Below are positions 8,525 to 17,684 of a DNA stretch of 64,000 bases, piece after piece; the first letter of the stretch is position 1, and the number at the start of each line of letters is the position of its first letter. The stretch covers positions 32,437 to 96,436 of the forward strand of contig CALUYW010000006.1 of the NCBI GenBank assembly GCA_944325105.1, given 5' to 3'. The notes beneath the pieces were generated by a model. It was not told the DNA's origin. It worked only from the letters and a program-made list of their open reading frames with translations, and ran no database searches. Source of the DNA: Candidatus Gastranaerophilales bacterium. GTDB lineage: Bacteria; Cyanobacteriota; Vampirovibrionia; Gastranaerophilales; Gastranaerophilaceae. The translations under genes were made by a program, and so were the position numbers.

Positions 8525-9871
8525 ATGTGTTACATTCCAGAGCACGGAAAGACTTTAACTAAGGAAGAGATTAAGGATATTATCTGCAAAAACGATATTC
8601 ATTTTATCAGATTGCAGTTCGTTGACATTAACGGTAATGTAAAAAATCTCTGCGTACCGTCATCTCAGATAGATAAAGTTTTAAATAACGAATGTATGCT
8701 TGATGGCTCTTCAATTAAGGGTTTCAGAAGTATTGAAACTTCAGATATGTATTTTTACCCCGATCTTGCTACATTTGCAATTTTGCCTTGGAAACAAGCA
8801 GGAAATAGAAATGTGGCAAGGATAATCTGTGATATTTATAACGCTGACGGTACACCTTTTGAAGGTTGTCCCAGATGTAACCTTAAAAGGGTGGTAAAAG
8901 AGGCTGCGGATATGGGTTACACGCTAAATGCGGGCCCTGAAGCAGAGTTTTTCTTATTTAAAAGAGATGAACACGGTAAACCCACGCTTGAAACGCATGA
9001 TGACGGTTATTACTACGATGTAGCACCTGTGGATAAGGGTGAAGATATTAGAGCGCAGATGGTTGATGTGCTTCAAAAAATGGGTTTTGAAATTGAAGCA
9101 AGCCACCACGAAGCAGCACAAGGTCAACATGAAATAGATTTTAAATACGCTGATGCAATTACAACGGCTGATAATGTTGTTACATTTAAGTATGCGGTTA
9201 AAGCTGTTGCGGATTTGCATAATTTGCATGCTACATTTATGCCAAAGCCTATTTTTGGTGCGAACGGTTCAGGCATGCACTGTAATGTGTCGTTGTTTAA
9301 AGACGGCAAAAATGCTTTTTATGATAAAAACGCCCCCTATGAGCTTTCAAGCGAGGCTATGTATACAATAGGTTCTTATCTAAAACATGTTCAAGAGTTT
9401 ACGGCTGTTTGTAATCCTCTTGTAAACAGTTACAAGCGTTTAGTCCCCGGCTATGAAGCGCCTGTATACCTGGCTTGGTCTTTGGCTAACCGTTCCGCTC
9501 TTATAAGAGTTCCCGCTAAGCGCGGTAATGCTACCCGTGTTGAGCTTCGCTCACCTGACCCGAGCTGCAACCCTTATCTTGTTTTTGCCGTACTTTTAAC
9601 TGCTGCACTTGAGGGTATAAAAAATAAAATTGAACCTCCAAAACAAAGAGAAGAAAATATCTATGAAATGAGTGAAGCTCAAAAGAGAGAAAAAGGAATT
9701 TTGGCACTCCCCGGCAGCTTGAATGAAGCTCTTTACATGATGAAAAAATCAGACCTTGTTAAAAAAGCTCTTGGTGAGCACATATTTAACGAGTTCTTAT
9801 CATCAAAAGAAAAAGAATGGGATGACTACAGAATAAGAGTTACCGACTGGGAATTAAGACATTATATGTAA
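8525..9871 (+). CDS. glnA: Glutamine synthetase, type I
   Basis: ATP-dependent amidation of glutamate to glutamine, the entry point of ammonium assimilation. The frame is open from a TTG at 8456, but the promoter lies inside that extension, and the ATG at 8525 has an AAGGAG site and gives a standard length of 448 residues. The sequence resembles the GSI-alpha type: N-terminal IRLQFVDINGNVKN, then MLDGSSIKGF, the NAGPEAEFFLF metal-site block, EIEASHHEAAQGQHEIDF, GSGMHCNVSLF and the ATP-site region NRSALIRVPA. I did not find a clear adenylylation-loop tyrosine context, which suits control by feedback or protein partners. A terminator follows. Confidence 0.97.
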   Translation: MCYIPEHGKTLTKEEIKDIICKNDIHFIRLQFVDINGNVKNLCVPSSQIDKVLNNECMLDGSSIKGFRSIETSDMYFYPDLATFAILPWKQAGNRNVARIICDIYNADGTPFEGCPRCNLKRVVKEAADMGYTLNAGPEAEFFLFKRDEHGKPTLETHDDGYYYDVAPVDKGEDIRAQMVDVLQKMGFEIEASHHEAAQGQHEIDFKYADAITTADNVVTFKYAVKAVADLHNLHATFMPKPIFGANGSGMHCNVSLFKDGKNAFYDKNAPYELSSEAMYTIGSYLKHVQEFTAVCNPLVNSYKRLVPGYEAPVYLAWSLANRSALIRVPAKRGNATRVELRSPDPSCNPYLVFAVLLTAALEGIKNKIEPPKQREENIYEMSEAQKREKGILALPGSLNEALYMMKKSDLVKKALGEHIFNEFLSSKEKEWDDYRIRVTDWELRHYM

Positions 9872-9874
9872 ATT

Positions 9875-9904
9875 AAAGCCCCTTTTAAAAGGGGCTTTTT
9901 AGTT
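9875..9904 (+). terminator. Terminator between convergent glnA and atpG
   Basis: A perfect 12-bp inverted repeat, AAAGCCCCTTTT/AAAAGGGGCTTT (9875-9886, 9887-9898), is followed by T on the plus strand. Since AAAA/TTTT can form the loop, it could also serve the atp operon arriving on the minus strand. Confidence 0.88.
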
Positions 9905-9905
9905 T

Positions 9906-10865
9906 TTATTTTAGGGCATCCGCCCCTGATACAACTTCGTTAAGTTCTTGAGTGATTTGAGCTTGACGAGCTTTGTTGTAGTCTATGGTCAATACTCTTA
10001 TCATCTCCTGAGCGTTATTTGTTGCGGCGGACATGGCCGTCATTCTTGAAGCAAGCTCTGAGGCTTGAGCTTCCAAAAATGCCTGAAAAATGATGTTTGC
10101 TATATACATGGGTACAATTTTTTGTAAAACCGTACACAAATCGGGAATAAACTCTGTAAGAGGGTCAATTTTATGTGAGCTTTCCTTGTGAACTACATTA
10201 TGCTCTTGGTCAAACTCTTTTTTGTGGAATTCTTTTATCTCAACAGGTAAAAGTGTCCATTTTTCGACCTTGTAGGTCATCATATTCAAGTATCTTGTTG
10301 TGATTAAAACAATTGAGTCAATCTCGCCTGATACATATTGAGTTGCTAAATCCTCAGCCAAAACAAGAGAACTTGCCGAGTCGGGGTTGTCCATAATGCT
10401 TGAATAGACACTTTTTATTTCAAAATCGAGATTTCTGGTAGCGTTTTTAAGCGGTGCGTAGGCTTTTTGCCCTGCAAGATAGAGTTTAACTTTTTTGCCC
10501 TCAGAGAGTGCTTTTTTTATTTCATTTAGGGTAAATCTTACGATATTTGCACTGTATGCGCCTGCAAGACCTTTGTTAGAGGACATTACAACAAAGCCGA
10601 CGGTCTTTATCTCTCTTTTTTTAAGTAATTGAGGATAATTATCAATCGCACGCTGCGTTTTTATGTCTTCAAGCGGGCAATCGGGCAGAGCCTGATAGAC
10701 TTTTGTGAACATTTTATAGAGTTCAAAAGTAAAAGGACGTGACATTTTTACTGCATTTTCGGCTTTTTTAACCTTAGCTGCAGCAACCATTTTCATTGCA
10801 CGCGTGATTTTTTGCGTATTTTGAATACTTGTTATTCTGTCTTTTATATTACGTAGGTTTGCCAT
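9906..10865 (-). CDS. atpG: ATP synthase F1 subunit gamma
   Basis: Central rotor shaft of F1, transmitting rotation of the c-ring to the catalytic sites. The 319-residue protein starts with the conserved coiled-coil MANLRNIKDRITSI...TQKITRAMKMVAAAK (1-31) and ends in the matching C-terminal helix with SRMTAMSAATNNA and ITQELNEVVSGA. A helical insertion around 45-80 and an acidic/His-rich loop near 220-235 make it longer than the E. coli protein (287). It is the last gene of the operon, one base after atpA. The beta and epsilon genes that usually follow in other bacteria are absent, and glnA converges instead. Confidence 0.96.
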   Translation of the reverse strand: MANLRNIKDRITSIQNTQKITRAMKMVAAAKVKKAENAVKMSRPFTFELYKMFTKVYQALPDCPLEDIKTQRAIDNYPQLLKKREIKTVGFVVMSSNKGLAGAYSANIVRFTLNEIKKALSEGKKVKLYLAGQKAYAPLKNATRNLDFEIKSVYSSIMDNPDSASSLVLAEDLATQYVSGEIDSIVLITTRYLNMMTYKVEKWTLLPVEIKEFHKKEFDQEHNVVHKESSHKIDPLTEFIPDLCTVLQKIVPMYIANIIFQAFLEAQASELASRMTAMSAATNNAQEMIRVLTIDYNKARQAQITQELNEVVSGADALK

Positions 10866-10866
10866 T

Positions 10867-12390
10867 TTAATCCTTTTTGAAGATATTTTCCTTAAAGTCT
10901 TTTAGTTTGCTTCTCAGGTTTTCTTTGTCGCTATCATCAAGCGCTGCGCCATCGTTGAGTTTTTTCTCAAGTTCGCTCATATTTGATACAAAGTATTCAA
11001 ACCACTGTTCTTTAAAGTCTTGAATATCTTTGTTTTCAACATCATCCAAAAACCCTTCGTTTCCTGCAAAAAGTATGGATACTTGTTTTGCAACACTAAG
11101 AGGTTTGTACTGAGGCTGAATAAGTATCTGTGTAAGCTTTTCACCCTTTAGGAGCTGTGCTCTGGTTGCAGGGTCAAGGTCTGACGCAAACTGTGCAAAT
11201 GCAGCCAACTCACGATACTGTGCCAAATCAAGCCTTAGCTGCCCTGCAACTTGTTTAATACCTTTTGTCTGAGCTGCACCGCCGACACGAGATACCGATA
11301 TACCGGCGTTAATAGCCGGTCTTTGACCTGAGTTAAACAAGTTTGACTCAAGGAAGATTTGTCCGTCGGTAATTGAAATTACGTTTGTCGGGATGTAAGC
11401 TGATACGTCACCTGCCTGTGTTTCAATGATTGGAAGTGCTGTAATTGAGCCTCCGCCTAACTCGTCAGAGAGTTTGCAGGCTCTTTCAAGCAATCTTGAG
11501 TGCAAGTAAAATACATCCCCTGGGTATGCTTCACGTCCCGGAGGTCTTCTTAAAAGCAAGCTCATTGCACGGTACGCTTGAGCGTGTTTTGTAAGGTCAT
11601 CATATACGATAAGAACGTGTTTACTTTGTTCTAAAAATTCTTCGCCGATAGCGCATCCTGCAAACGGTGCTATGTACTGTAGAGGTGCACTTTCATTTGC
11701 TGCAGCGGATACAATAATTGAATAATCCATAGCGCCGTGCTCTTCAAGAGTTTTTGCAAGCTGCGCTACAGTTGATGTTTTCTGACCTATTGCAACATAG
11801 ATACAAATTACATCTTGACCCTTTTGGTTCAAAATTGTATCAAGAGCAATTGCTGTTTTACCTGTTTGCCTGTCGCCGATTATAAGTTCCCTTTGACCTC
11901 TGCCTATAGGAGTTAGAGCATCAATTGCAGTAAGACCCGTTTGGAGAGGTTGGTGTACTGATTTTCTTGTAATGATACCGGGGGCAACACGCTCGATAGG
12001 ACGGGTTTTTGTACTTTCAATGTCGCCTTTACCGTCAATTGGTTTACCCGTCGGGTCGATAATTCTTCCGATAAGCCCGTCACCCACGGGAATAGAAGCA
12101 ATTTTGCCGGTTGATTTAACCTGCATACCTTCTTTGATTTTTGTATATTCACCAAGTATAACTACACCCACGTTATCTTCTTCGAGGTTTAGTGTAATAC
12201 CAAGCGTTCCTTCTCCGTCTTGAAATTCTACAAGCTCGGATGCCATAACATTTTTAAGTCCGTATATACGAGAAATGCCATCACCTATCTCAAGCACCGT
12301 GCCTACGTTTGTTACTTCGTTTACGGAGTCAAAATTTTGGATTTTTTCTCTAATGATAGAACTTATTTCATCCGGTTTAATTGCTACCAT
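10867..12390 (-). CDS. atpA: ATP synthase F1 subunit alpha
   Basis: Non-catalytic nucleotide-binding subunit of the F1 hexamer. The 507-residue protein has the N-terminal beta-barrel with [12 protein letters not shown], Walker [12 protein letters not shown] (about 169-179), the [15 protein letters not shown]alker B region, the arginine-finger region around [11 protein letters not shown], and the C-terminal helical bundle. The start ATG at 12390 gives the expected N-terminus [13 protein letters not shown]. It lies 11 bases after atpH in a tight minus-strand operon. Confidence 0.98.
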   Translation of the reverse strand: MVAIKPDEISSIIREKIQNFDSVNEVTNVGTVLEIGDGISRIYGLKNVMASELVEFQDGEGTLGITLNLEEDNVGVVILGEYTKIKEGMQVKSTGKIASIPVGDGLIGRIIDPTGKPIDGKGDIESTKTRPIERVAPGIITRKSVHQPLQTGLTAIDALTPIGRGQRELIIGDRQTGKTAIALDTILNQKGQDVICIYVAIGQKTSTVAQLAKTLEEHGAMDYSIIVSAAANESAPLQYIAPFAGCAIGEEFLEQSKHVLIVYDDLTKHAQAYRAMSLLLRRPPGREAYPGDVFYLHSRLLERACKLSDELGGGSITALPIIETQAGDVSAYIPTNVISITDGQIFLESNLFNSGQRPAINAGISVSRVGGAAQTKGIKQVAGQLRLDLAQYRELAAFAQFASDLDPATRAQLLKGEKLTQILIQPQYKPLSVAKQVSILFAGNEGFLDDVENKDIQDFKEQWFEYFVSNMSELEKKLNDGAALDDSDKENLRSKLKDFKENIFKKD

Positions 12391-12401
12391 ATTTTTTCCT
12401 C

Positions 12402-12950
12402 TTATTTTATTATTGCGTTTTTAAATCTGTTTATTTTCCCTGCAAGAGATGTATCAAAAACATCGTCGCCCATTTTGTAAACAAGCCCTGCAAGAATGGA
12501 GTTGTTAACATTGTAATTTACGATTATTTCTTTCTTTAGAACTTGAGCGAGTTTTTCTTTTATTTGATTTTTATATTCATCATTAAGCTCAATTGCCGAT
12601 ATAACCTCTACTTTTGAGATATTGTTTAACTTATCAAGCAGACTGTTGTAGATTTTAACTACATCAAAAATCAAATTAAAACGATTTTTTCTGACAAGGA
12701 GTTTTAGAAAATTTCTCATCATTTCATCTGTGTCTTTTTCAAAAATACTATCTATAACAGCCTCTTTATCGCTAGCTGAGATTATAGGATTTACAAGAGC
12801 TTCATAAAGCTCTTTAGATGACTCAAGGATTATTTTAATGTTTTCAAGATTTTGCCAAACAACAGAATTATCAAGCTTGTTTTGTTCATTAAGCTCAAAT
12901 AATGACTTAGCGTATCTTGTTGCAATAAGTTGGTTTTCACTTTTATTCAT
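12402..12950 (-). CDS. atpH: ATP synthase F1 subunit delta
   Basis: Peripheral-stalk subunit linking the b/b' dimer to the top of F1 (OSCP homologue). The 182-residue length is typical. The N-terminal six-helix domain begins with [14 protein letters not shown], the central part has [20 protein letters not shown], and the C-terminal region ends with [22 protein letters not shown], the most conserved stretch of the family. The start codon overlaps the end of atpF by 8 nt, which suggests translational coupling. Confidence 0.95.
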   Translation of the reverse strand: MNKSENQLIATRYAKSLFELNEQNKLDNSVVWQNLENIKIILESSKELYEALVNPIISASDKEAVIDSIFEKDTDEMMRNFLKLLVRKNRFNLIFDVVKIYNSLLDKLNNISKVEVISAIELNDEYKNQIKEKLAQVLKKEIIVNYNVNNSILAGLVYKMGDDVFDTSLAGKINRFKNAIIK

Positions 12951-13443
12951 GTCTTAACCTGTCAAGTTCATCTATACTTTTTTTGATAAAGCTCTCGTGA
13001 TACTCAGGCTTGTTTTCAAGAGTATTTTTCATATGATTTTTAGCTACTTCTAAAGACGCAAGGGCTGTTTTTTGAGTTAATGAGAGAGCAATTTTTTTGC
13101 CTTCCGATTCAATTGCCTTCTGTGCATTTTCAAAAATATTTTTTGCCTGAGTGTCGGCGTCTTTTAATATTTTCTCGCCCATAAGTTCAGCACTTTTTTG
13201 TGCGTTGTCAAAAATTTCTTTAACTTCTTGAGCAATATTTTTTACCGTTTCGTTGGCTTCTTTTAGCTTTATTATGGAGTTTTCTTTTGCATCATCCGAG
13301 GATTCAACGTCTTGCTTGACTTTTTGTCTTGCTGATTCAATGAGATTTCCCACTTTGAAAAATTTAATCGCAAAGATGATTAATCCTAAAAGGATTAAAA
13401 AGTTAAAAGCGTTTGATTTTACGATTAGTGTCCAGATTTCCAT
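12943..13443 (-). CDS. atpF: ATP synthase Fo subunit b
   Basis: Peripheral-stalk subunit. The 166-residue protein has one N-terminal transmembrane helix (about 12-30, ending in KFFKVG) and a long charged Ala/Glu/Lys helix suited to a coiled coil with its b' partner. It lacks the basic KP motif after the membrane helix that marks most b subunits. The subunit is assigned by position: between a second b-type gene and atpH, in an operon that encodes everything except beta and epsilon. It overlaps atpH by 8 nt. Confidence 0.9.
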   Translation of the reverse strand: MEIWTLIVKSNAFNFLILLGLIIFAIKFFKVGNLIESARQKVKQDVESSDDAKENSIIKLKEANETVKNIAQEVKEIFDNAQKSAELMGEKILKDADTQAKNIFENAQKAIESEGKKIALSLTQKTALASLEVAKNHMKNTLENKPEYHESFIKKSIDELDRLRHE

Positions 13444-13446
13444 ATG

Positions 13447-13917
13447 TTATTCTCGCATTATTTTCTCAACAAGGTCGTTATCAACATCCGTGATTTTTTC
13501 TTGTGTTTCAAAAAATTTATCGCAGATAATTTGAGCAAGATTTTTTACCTCGCCCTTAAGCGTATTTTTTGCTTCGTTGCTTGCGTTGATGTTGTTAAGT
13601 CTTTCCTGCTCTATTTTTTCCTTTGCTTGATTTTTTGCATCGGATGTTATTTTGTCTTTTTTGTCTTTTGCAAGGTTAATCTTTTCATCAACATTTTGCT
13701 TTGCTTCAAATCTTGCCTTTGAGAGTTTGTTTTTTCTATCCTCAAGGATTGATTTGGTCTTTTCGGAGTTGTTTTTTGCCTCATTATAATTGGCGTCAAT
13801 ATAATTTTTGCGTTTTTTTACGATATCATTTATAGGTTTGTATAAAATGATATTCATAATGAACACAAAAACTATAAAGCTTATAAATGCAACTATAAAT
13901 GTGGCATTAAATTCCAT
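13447..13917 (-). CDS. ATP synthase Fo subunit b'
   Basis: Second peripheral-stalk subunit, forming a heterodimer with b. The 156-residue protein opens with MEFNATFIVAFISFIVFVF, a single membrane helix, followed by LYKPINDIVKKRKNYID, the characteristic b-type KP motif, then a long Lys/Glu/Asn-rich helix. Paired b and b' genes between c and delta are typical of cyanobacteria, chloroplasts and some proteobacteria; most bacteria have a single b gene and a homodimer. It lies 16 bases after atpE and 3 bases before atpF. Confidence 0.9.
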   Translation of the reverse strand: MEFNATFIVAFISFIVFVFIMNIILYKPINDIVKKRKNYIDANYNEAKNNSEKTKSILEDRKNKLSKARFEAKQNVDEKINLAKDKKDKITSDAKNQAKEKIEQERLNNINASNEAKNTLKGEVKNLAQIICDKFFETQEKITDVDNDLVEKIMRE

Positions 13918-13933
13918 TCTTAAGCTTGCCTTT

Positions 13934-14179
13934 CTAACCTATTAACTGAAGTGCAATAAACAAAGCGTAAATAGCTGTTGCTTCTGCAAGACCAAGACCG
14001 ATAATGAAGTTGATGAAAGCTTTACCTGCAATTTCAGGTTGTCTTGCCATAGATTCAAGCATACCTTTTGTAGCTATACCAATACCGATACCGCCGCCAA
14101 TTGCACCAAAGCCGATTGCAATACCTGCGCCAAGTTTGCTGAATGCTGCAACTTGTGTTGCTAATTGTTCTACTGCCAT
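13934..14179 (-). CDS. atpE: ATP synthase Fo subunit c
   Basis: Ring-forming proteolipid that carries the coupling ion. The 81-residue protein has two membrane helices joined by the polar loop ARQPE (45-49). The ion-binding carboxylate is Glu66 in the second helix (LAEATAIY). Helix 1 is GIGIGIATKG. Against the sodium-type subunit, the Pro and Gln of helix 1 are Gly29 and Ile33, and the residue after the glutamate is Ala67 instead of Ser or Thr, so proton coupling is predicted. An SD sequence (AAGGAG) precedes the start. Confidence 0.97.
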   Translation of the reverse strand: MAVEQLATQVAAFSKLGAGIAIGFGAIGGGIGIGIATKGMLESMARQPEIAGKAFINFIIGLGLAEATAIYALFIALQLIG

Positions 14180-14195
14180 TTTTTTCTCCTTTTAT

Positions 14196-14879
14196 TTATT
14201 CTTCTTTATTTACTGCAAGTGCAATGTATGTTGTTGAAAGCAGTGTAAATACAAGCGCTTGAATTAAGGCAACGAAAATTTCAAATGCCATAAACGGAAG
14301 CGGCACAAAGTATGCACACATGCTTGCAAAAGTGAAGACCAAAATCTCACCTGCCAATATGTTGGCAAAAAGTCGGAGTGCAAGCGAAAAAGGTCTTACA
14401 AAAAGTTCAAGCAAATCAACAAGGGCAATCATTATACCGTCAATTTTGAAACTGTGAATAAAGAATTTAAACCCTTTTGCTTTAATACCGTAGAATATAT
14501 AATAAATCGACACCACAATAGCCATTGCAGCTGTCATATTTATATCGTTATTAGGAGAAGCAAGTTCCCCTTGATGCAGATGTATCAGCCTCCAAGGGAG
14601 CTGACCGATTAAATTTGCGGTTAAAATAAACATAAACAATGTAAGCAAAAGCGGCAAGTGTTTTGCGCCTTCTTTTTCACCCATATTTGAGGTAGTGATG
14701 TCTGAAAAATATCCTATGATTTTTTCAAACACCAACTGGATTTTAGTGGGTATAAGGGAGAGGTTTCTTGTAGCTATAAAAGATACAACAATAAGCAGTA
14801 CCATAGTGAACCACATTGTAATAAGTGTGTCCAAATTGACCTGCATTCCAAAAAACTGAGCGTTTAGATGCTCTCCCAT
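14196..14879 (-). CDS. atpB: ATP synthase Fo subunit a
   Basis: Stator channel subunit that passes ions to the c-ring. The frame opens at 14927, but the ATG at 14879 has a TAGGA site and yields a 227-residue protein starting MGEHLNAQFFG. The signature helix LRLFANILAGEILVFTF contains the essential Arg that faces the c-ring glutamate, and the final helix ALVFTLLSTTYIALAV matches the family. It is the first gene of the operon. No atpI gene lies upstream, unlike most cyanobacterial operons; the next gene upstream is a divergent response regulator. Confidence 0.95.
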   Translation of the reverse strand: MGEHLNAQFFGMQVNLDTLITMWFTMVLLIVVSFIATRNLSLIPTKIQLVFEKIIGYFSDITTSNMGEKEGAKHLPLLLTLFMFILTANLIGQLPWRLIHLHQGELASPNNDINMTAAMAIVVSIYYIFYGIKAKGFKFFIHSFKIDGIMIALVDLLELFVRPFSLALRLFANILAGEILVFTFASMCAYFVPLPFMAFEIFVALIQALVFTLLSTTYIALAVNKEE

Positions 14880-15043
14880 AGTGTTTTTCCTACATTGTAT
14901 TTGCTTACTGTCCAATAATACACGCAAAGGTGGTGTTTGTTTTGGTCTATTTGGATGAAAAAAATAAAAAAAATGTATTTTATTAAAATTGGGAGGATTG
15001 ACAAAGTCTTTTGCCCTTATTTTTTCTGCATTTTTTTCTTAAA

Positions 15044-15061
15044 CTAAATCTTTAGATTTAG
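15044..15061. promoter_or_regulatory. 18-nt perfect inverted repeat between atpB and the response regulator gene
   Basis: CTAAATCT-TT-AGATTTAG is a perfect inverted repeat with 8-bp arms, about midway in the 325-bp divergent region 14880-15204. No T-run follows, so it reads as a protein-binding site rather than a terminator. The rest of the region is AT-rich with a TTGACA at 14999-15004 lacking a good -10, and a strong ribosome binding site (GGAGGAG) before 15205. I see no gene in it. Confidence 0.6.
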
Positions 15062-15204
15062 AACTTATTATCCACCCCAAATGCCCTAAAATTAAACCTT
15101 TCAATTGATGAATAAATCATCTTGGGAGGGTATATTTTAACTGTGAGGGGATGAAAAATAACCCGTAAAGTGTAAAAAATGATTAGGGATAAGCGGAGGA
15201 GAAT

Positions 15205-15915
15205 ATGAGAAGAGCTGATTTTAAAAGAAAATCAAGAGTTATTGTAGTAGATGACAATTATGACCATGCTTCAGGCATAAGAGAACTTATTAATCTTGAG
15301 CAGGATTATGAAGTTATAGCTAACGCAGGCAATGTTAATGTTGCAATTTCTCTTATTAAGAAATATCAGCCCGATATTGTTCTGATGGATATTAATATGC
15401 CCGAGATTGACGGTATAACTGCAATTTCCGAGATTGAAAAACTCGGATTAAAGACAAAAATAATTGCACTTACAGGTTACGATGATGCGGATTTAATCTA
15501 TCGCGCTATGAAAATAGGTGCTAAGGGTTACATCTTAAAAACTATGGCATCTGCTCAACTTATTCGCGCACTAGATGAAGTTACAATGGGCAAAATCTAT
15601 CTCCCCTCTGTCCTCTGCTCTAAATTCTTTGAATATTTTCAAGCCGCAGAAAGAAATGAAAAAGCATATAATGCAGCTGAAGATGAAGAAAATCTGCTTA
15701 ATTACCTGACAAATCGCGAAGAAGAAGTTTTGGGACTTTTAACCGAGGGTATTACTTACAAAGGTGTAGCTCAGCAGTTATTTATCTCTGAAACAACTGT
15801 TAAAACACACGTTAACAACATCTTCCAAAAATTACAGGTAAACGACAGAACACAAGCTGTGCTTTATGCAATAAATAAAGGTTTTGGCTCAAGGAAAAAA
15901 GCAAAAATAGCATAA
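15205..15915 (+). CDS. NarL/FixJ-type response regulator
   Basis: Two-component transcription factor. The 236-residue protein has a receiver domain (about 11-130) with the acidic pair DD (16-17), phosphoacceptor Asp62 in LMDINMPEIDG, Thr in ALTGY and Lys in GYILKT, followed by a linker and a LuxR-type helix-turn-helix (about 165-228: LTNREEEVLGLL...SETTVKTHVNNIFQKL). The ATG has a GGAGGAG site. A cytoplasmic histidine kinase follows after 41 bases and flagellar genes after that, so it probably controls motility genes. Flagellar two-component systems in Helicobacter and Campylobacter use NtrC-type regulators; this one is different. The target genes are inferred. Confidence 0.9.
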   Translation: MRRADFKRKSRVIVVDDNYDHASGIRELINLEQDYEVIANAGNVNVAISLIKKYQPDIVLMDINMPEIDGITAISEIEKLGLKTKIIALTGYDDADLIYRAMKIGAKGYILKTMASAQLIRALDEVTMGKIYLPSVLCSKFFEYFQAAERNEKAYNAAEDEENLLNYLTNREEEVLGLLTEGITYKGVAQQLFISETTVKTHVNNIFQKLQVNDRTQAVLYAINKGFGSRKKAKIA

Positions 15916-15956
15916 CTTGTGCTTGGGCAAAAAGTTTAAAATGGTGAGTTTATAAA

Positions 15957-17195
15957 ATGTACAGAAACAATAAAAAATCCATAAAAGGTTTTTTGGATTC
16001 AGAATTTGAAAACAGCGAAGAATATTTTTCAAGAAAGACCGTTAACGGTCTTCTTCGCAGTTTATTAGAACCAATTGCCGCAAATAATGCTAAATCACTC
16101 ATTTTCACAAGGTTTAAAGATACATCTTCAATTGATGGAATTGTAAAAAGACTTGAATACTGTTCAAATGTGGAGATGTTCAGTTTTTTGGATTTTGATG
16201 TTGTTTCAAAAGACGATTTAGTCGAGCTTGAGTTTGTAATTATAACCTCACACAGGTACAATGCCGTTTTAATCTGGGATTATTCGGAATCTCAAAACAA
16301 GGATGAAACAAGACTCTTTATAAGGGTTAACTCAAAAGATGTTAATGAAGTATATGAAAGCGTAAAAGACAAACTAAGAACAAATCTTGACGAAAAATTT
16401 TATTCATATCGTCCGGAACGTCGTGAAAATGCCCTTTTAAACGATGCTGTTTATAATATCTTAAAGATTTTAAATGAAAATATTAAAGAAAACGATTTTA
16501 ATTTCAAAGAGCAGGAAGTAATAGCCGATAAGCTCCAAACAAGAGATAAAATCGATGAAATTAATGCAAATATCAGAAGTTGCGCCCATGAAATAAAAAA
16601 TCAGCTTAGCGTACTTGATATCTATGCAAAAATTCTTGAAAAACAGCTCGGTGAAGATAAAAACCTCGGGTTGATTAAAAAATCCATATCATTGATAAGA
16701 CTCCAGCTGGACGATTTAAGAGCAAATGATAATCTTAACTTTGAAGAAAAAGACTTAAGAGAGGTTATAAAGTCTTCAATCTCGGTCTTTGAGCACATAT
16801 TGCCTGAGAGAAACAATAAAATAAAACTTATTGACAATGTAAAAGGCAGAGCCCTTGTTTTGATTGATGAAGAGAGGTTTTTTGCAGTATTAAACAACAT
16901 TGTGAAAAATGCAGATGAGTCAACCTCAAATGATGAAATAGAAATAAAAATAGAGGCTGATGAAAAATATGCAAAGATTTTTGTTAAAAACCATGGGGAA
17001 AAAATACCCGAAGATATTAAAACAAAACTTTTTATGGAAGGTTTTTCAACAAAAAAAGACGGCTGGGGACTGGGTTTGAATATTTGCAAAAAATATCTTG
17101 CCGCTCAGCTGGGCTCAATTTCACTTGTGAAAAGTGATGATGATGAAACGGAATTTTTGGTTACTATACCGCTTTTAACAGACGGTATAAACTAA
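15957..17195 (+). CDS. Cytoplasmic sensor histidine kinase
   Basis: Partner of the preceding regulator by position. The 412-residue protein has no membrane segment. The N-terminal 170 residues match no sensor domain I can name (possibly GAF-like). The dimerisation box contains His211 (SCAHEIKNQLSVL). The ATPase domain (about 290-408) has the N-box NNIVKNADES, a short G1 region, and DGWGLGLNICKKYL as G2. The box with HEIKN is HPK-like but the protein is compact. Its stop lies 13 bases before flgB, and both genes share the same GAGGTGAGTTT-type ribosome binding site, so they are probably cotranscribed. It may sense an internal signal such as basal-body assembly; that is inference. Confidence 0.88.
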   Translation: MYRNNKKSIKGFLDSEFENSEEYFSRKTVNGLLRSLLEPIAANNAKSLIFTRFKDTSSIDGIVKRLEYCSNVEMFSFLDFDVVSKDDLVELEFVIITSHRYNAVLIWDYSESQNKDETRLFIRVNSKDVNEVYESVKDKLRTNLDEKFYSYRPERRENALLNDAVYNILKILNENIKENDFNFKEQEVIADKLQTRDKIDEINANIRSCAHEIKNQLSVLDIYAKILEKQLGEDKNLGLIKKSISLIRLQLDDLRANDNLNFEEKDLREVIKSSISVFEHILPERNNKIKLIDNVKGRALVLIDEERFFAVLNNIVKNADESTSNDEIEIKIEADEKYAKIFVKNHGEKIPEDIKTKLFMEGFSTKKDGWGLGLNICKKYLAAQLGSISLVKSDDDETEFLVTIPLLTDGIN

Positions 17196-17208
17196 AAGAG
17201 GTGAGTTT

Positions 17209-17670
17209 ATGGATTTAATAAACAACAGAACACGAGACATAGCGGCACTTGCACTCAATGGGCTTTATGAGCGCTCAAGAGCAATTTCCGCTAATACGGT
17301 TAACGCTACAACTCCCGGGTATCAAAGAAAAGATGTTGCCTTTGAAGACCAAATTCAACATATGATTGAGCGTGAGGATTTAAAAGAAAAAATTAAAGCC
17401 GAAAACTCAAGAAAAATCGTAGAAAATCCTGTTGAGGCCTTAAAAAAACAAGACCCCGCGCAGATTGCATTTTTAAGAAGTCCCGTAAATAATAACTTCT
17501 CTCCCGAGGTTCTTGCAGATTATTCAGACCCGATAAGTGCCGATGGTAATAATGTAAATCTTGAAGCGGAAATGATGGATGAGGCTAAGACAGGTACACA
17601 ATATACAATTCTTGCAACTTTAATGTCAAGGTCTTATCAAAGTTTGCAAAGTGTAATTAAAGGACAATAA
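17209..17670 (+). CDS. flgB: Flagellar proximal rod protein FlgB
   Basis: Rod component joining the MS ring to the distal rod. The 153-residue protein has the N-terminal signature LALNGLYERSRAISANTVNATTPGYQRKD typical of axial proteins (about 15-43) and the C-terminal NNVNLEAEMMDEAKTGTQY region shared by FlgB proteins. The length is slightly above the usual 130. It begins a flgB-flgC-fliE run with 14- and 9-base gaps. Confidence 0.95.
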   Translation: MDLINNRTRDIAALALNGLYERSRAISANTVNATTPGYQRKDVAFEDQIQHMIEREDLKEKIKAENSRKIVENPVEALKKQDPAQIAFLRSPVNNNFSPEVLADYSDPISADGNNVNLEAEMMDEAKTGTQYTILATLMSRSYQSLQSVIKGQ

Positions 17671-17684
17671 AAGAGGTTTAGTAT

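Noticed and set aside
12402..13917. A single atpF gene split by frameshift
   Set aside because: Both b-type genes have their own membrane helix, start and full length, so they are a true b/b' pair.
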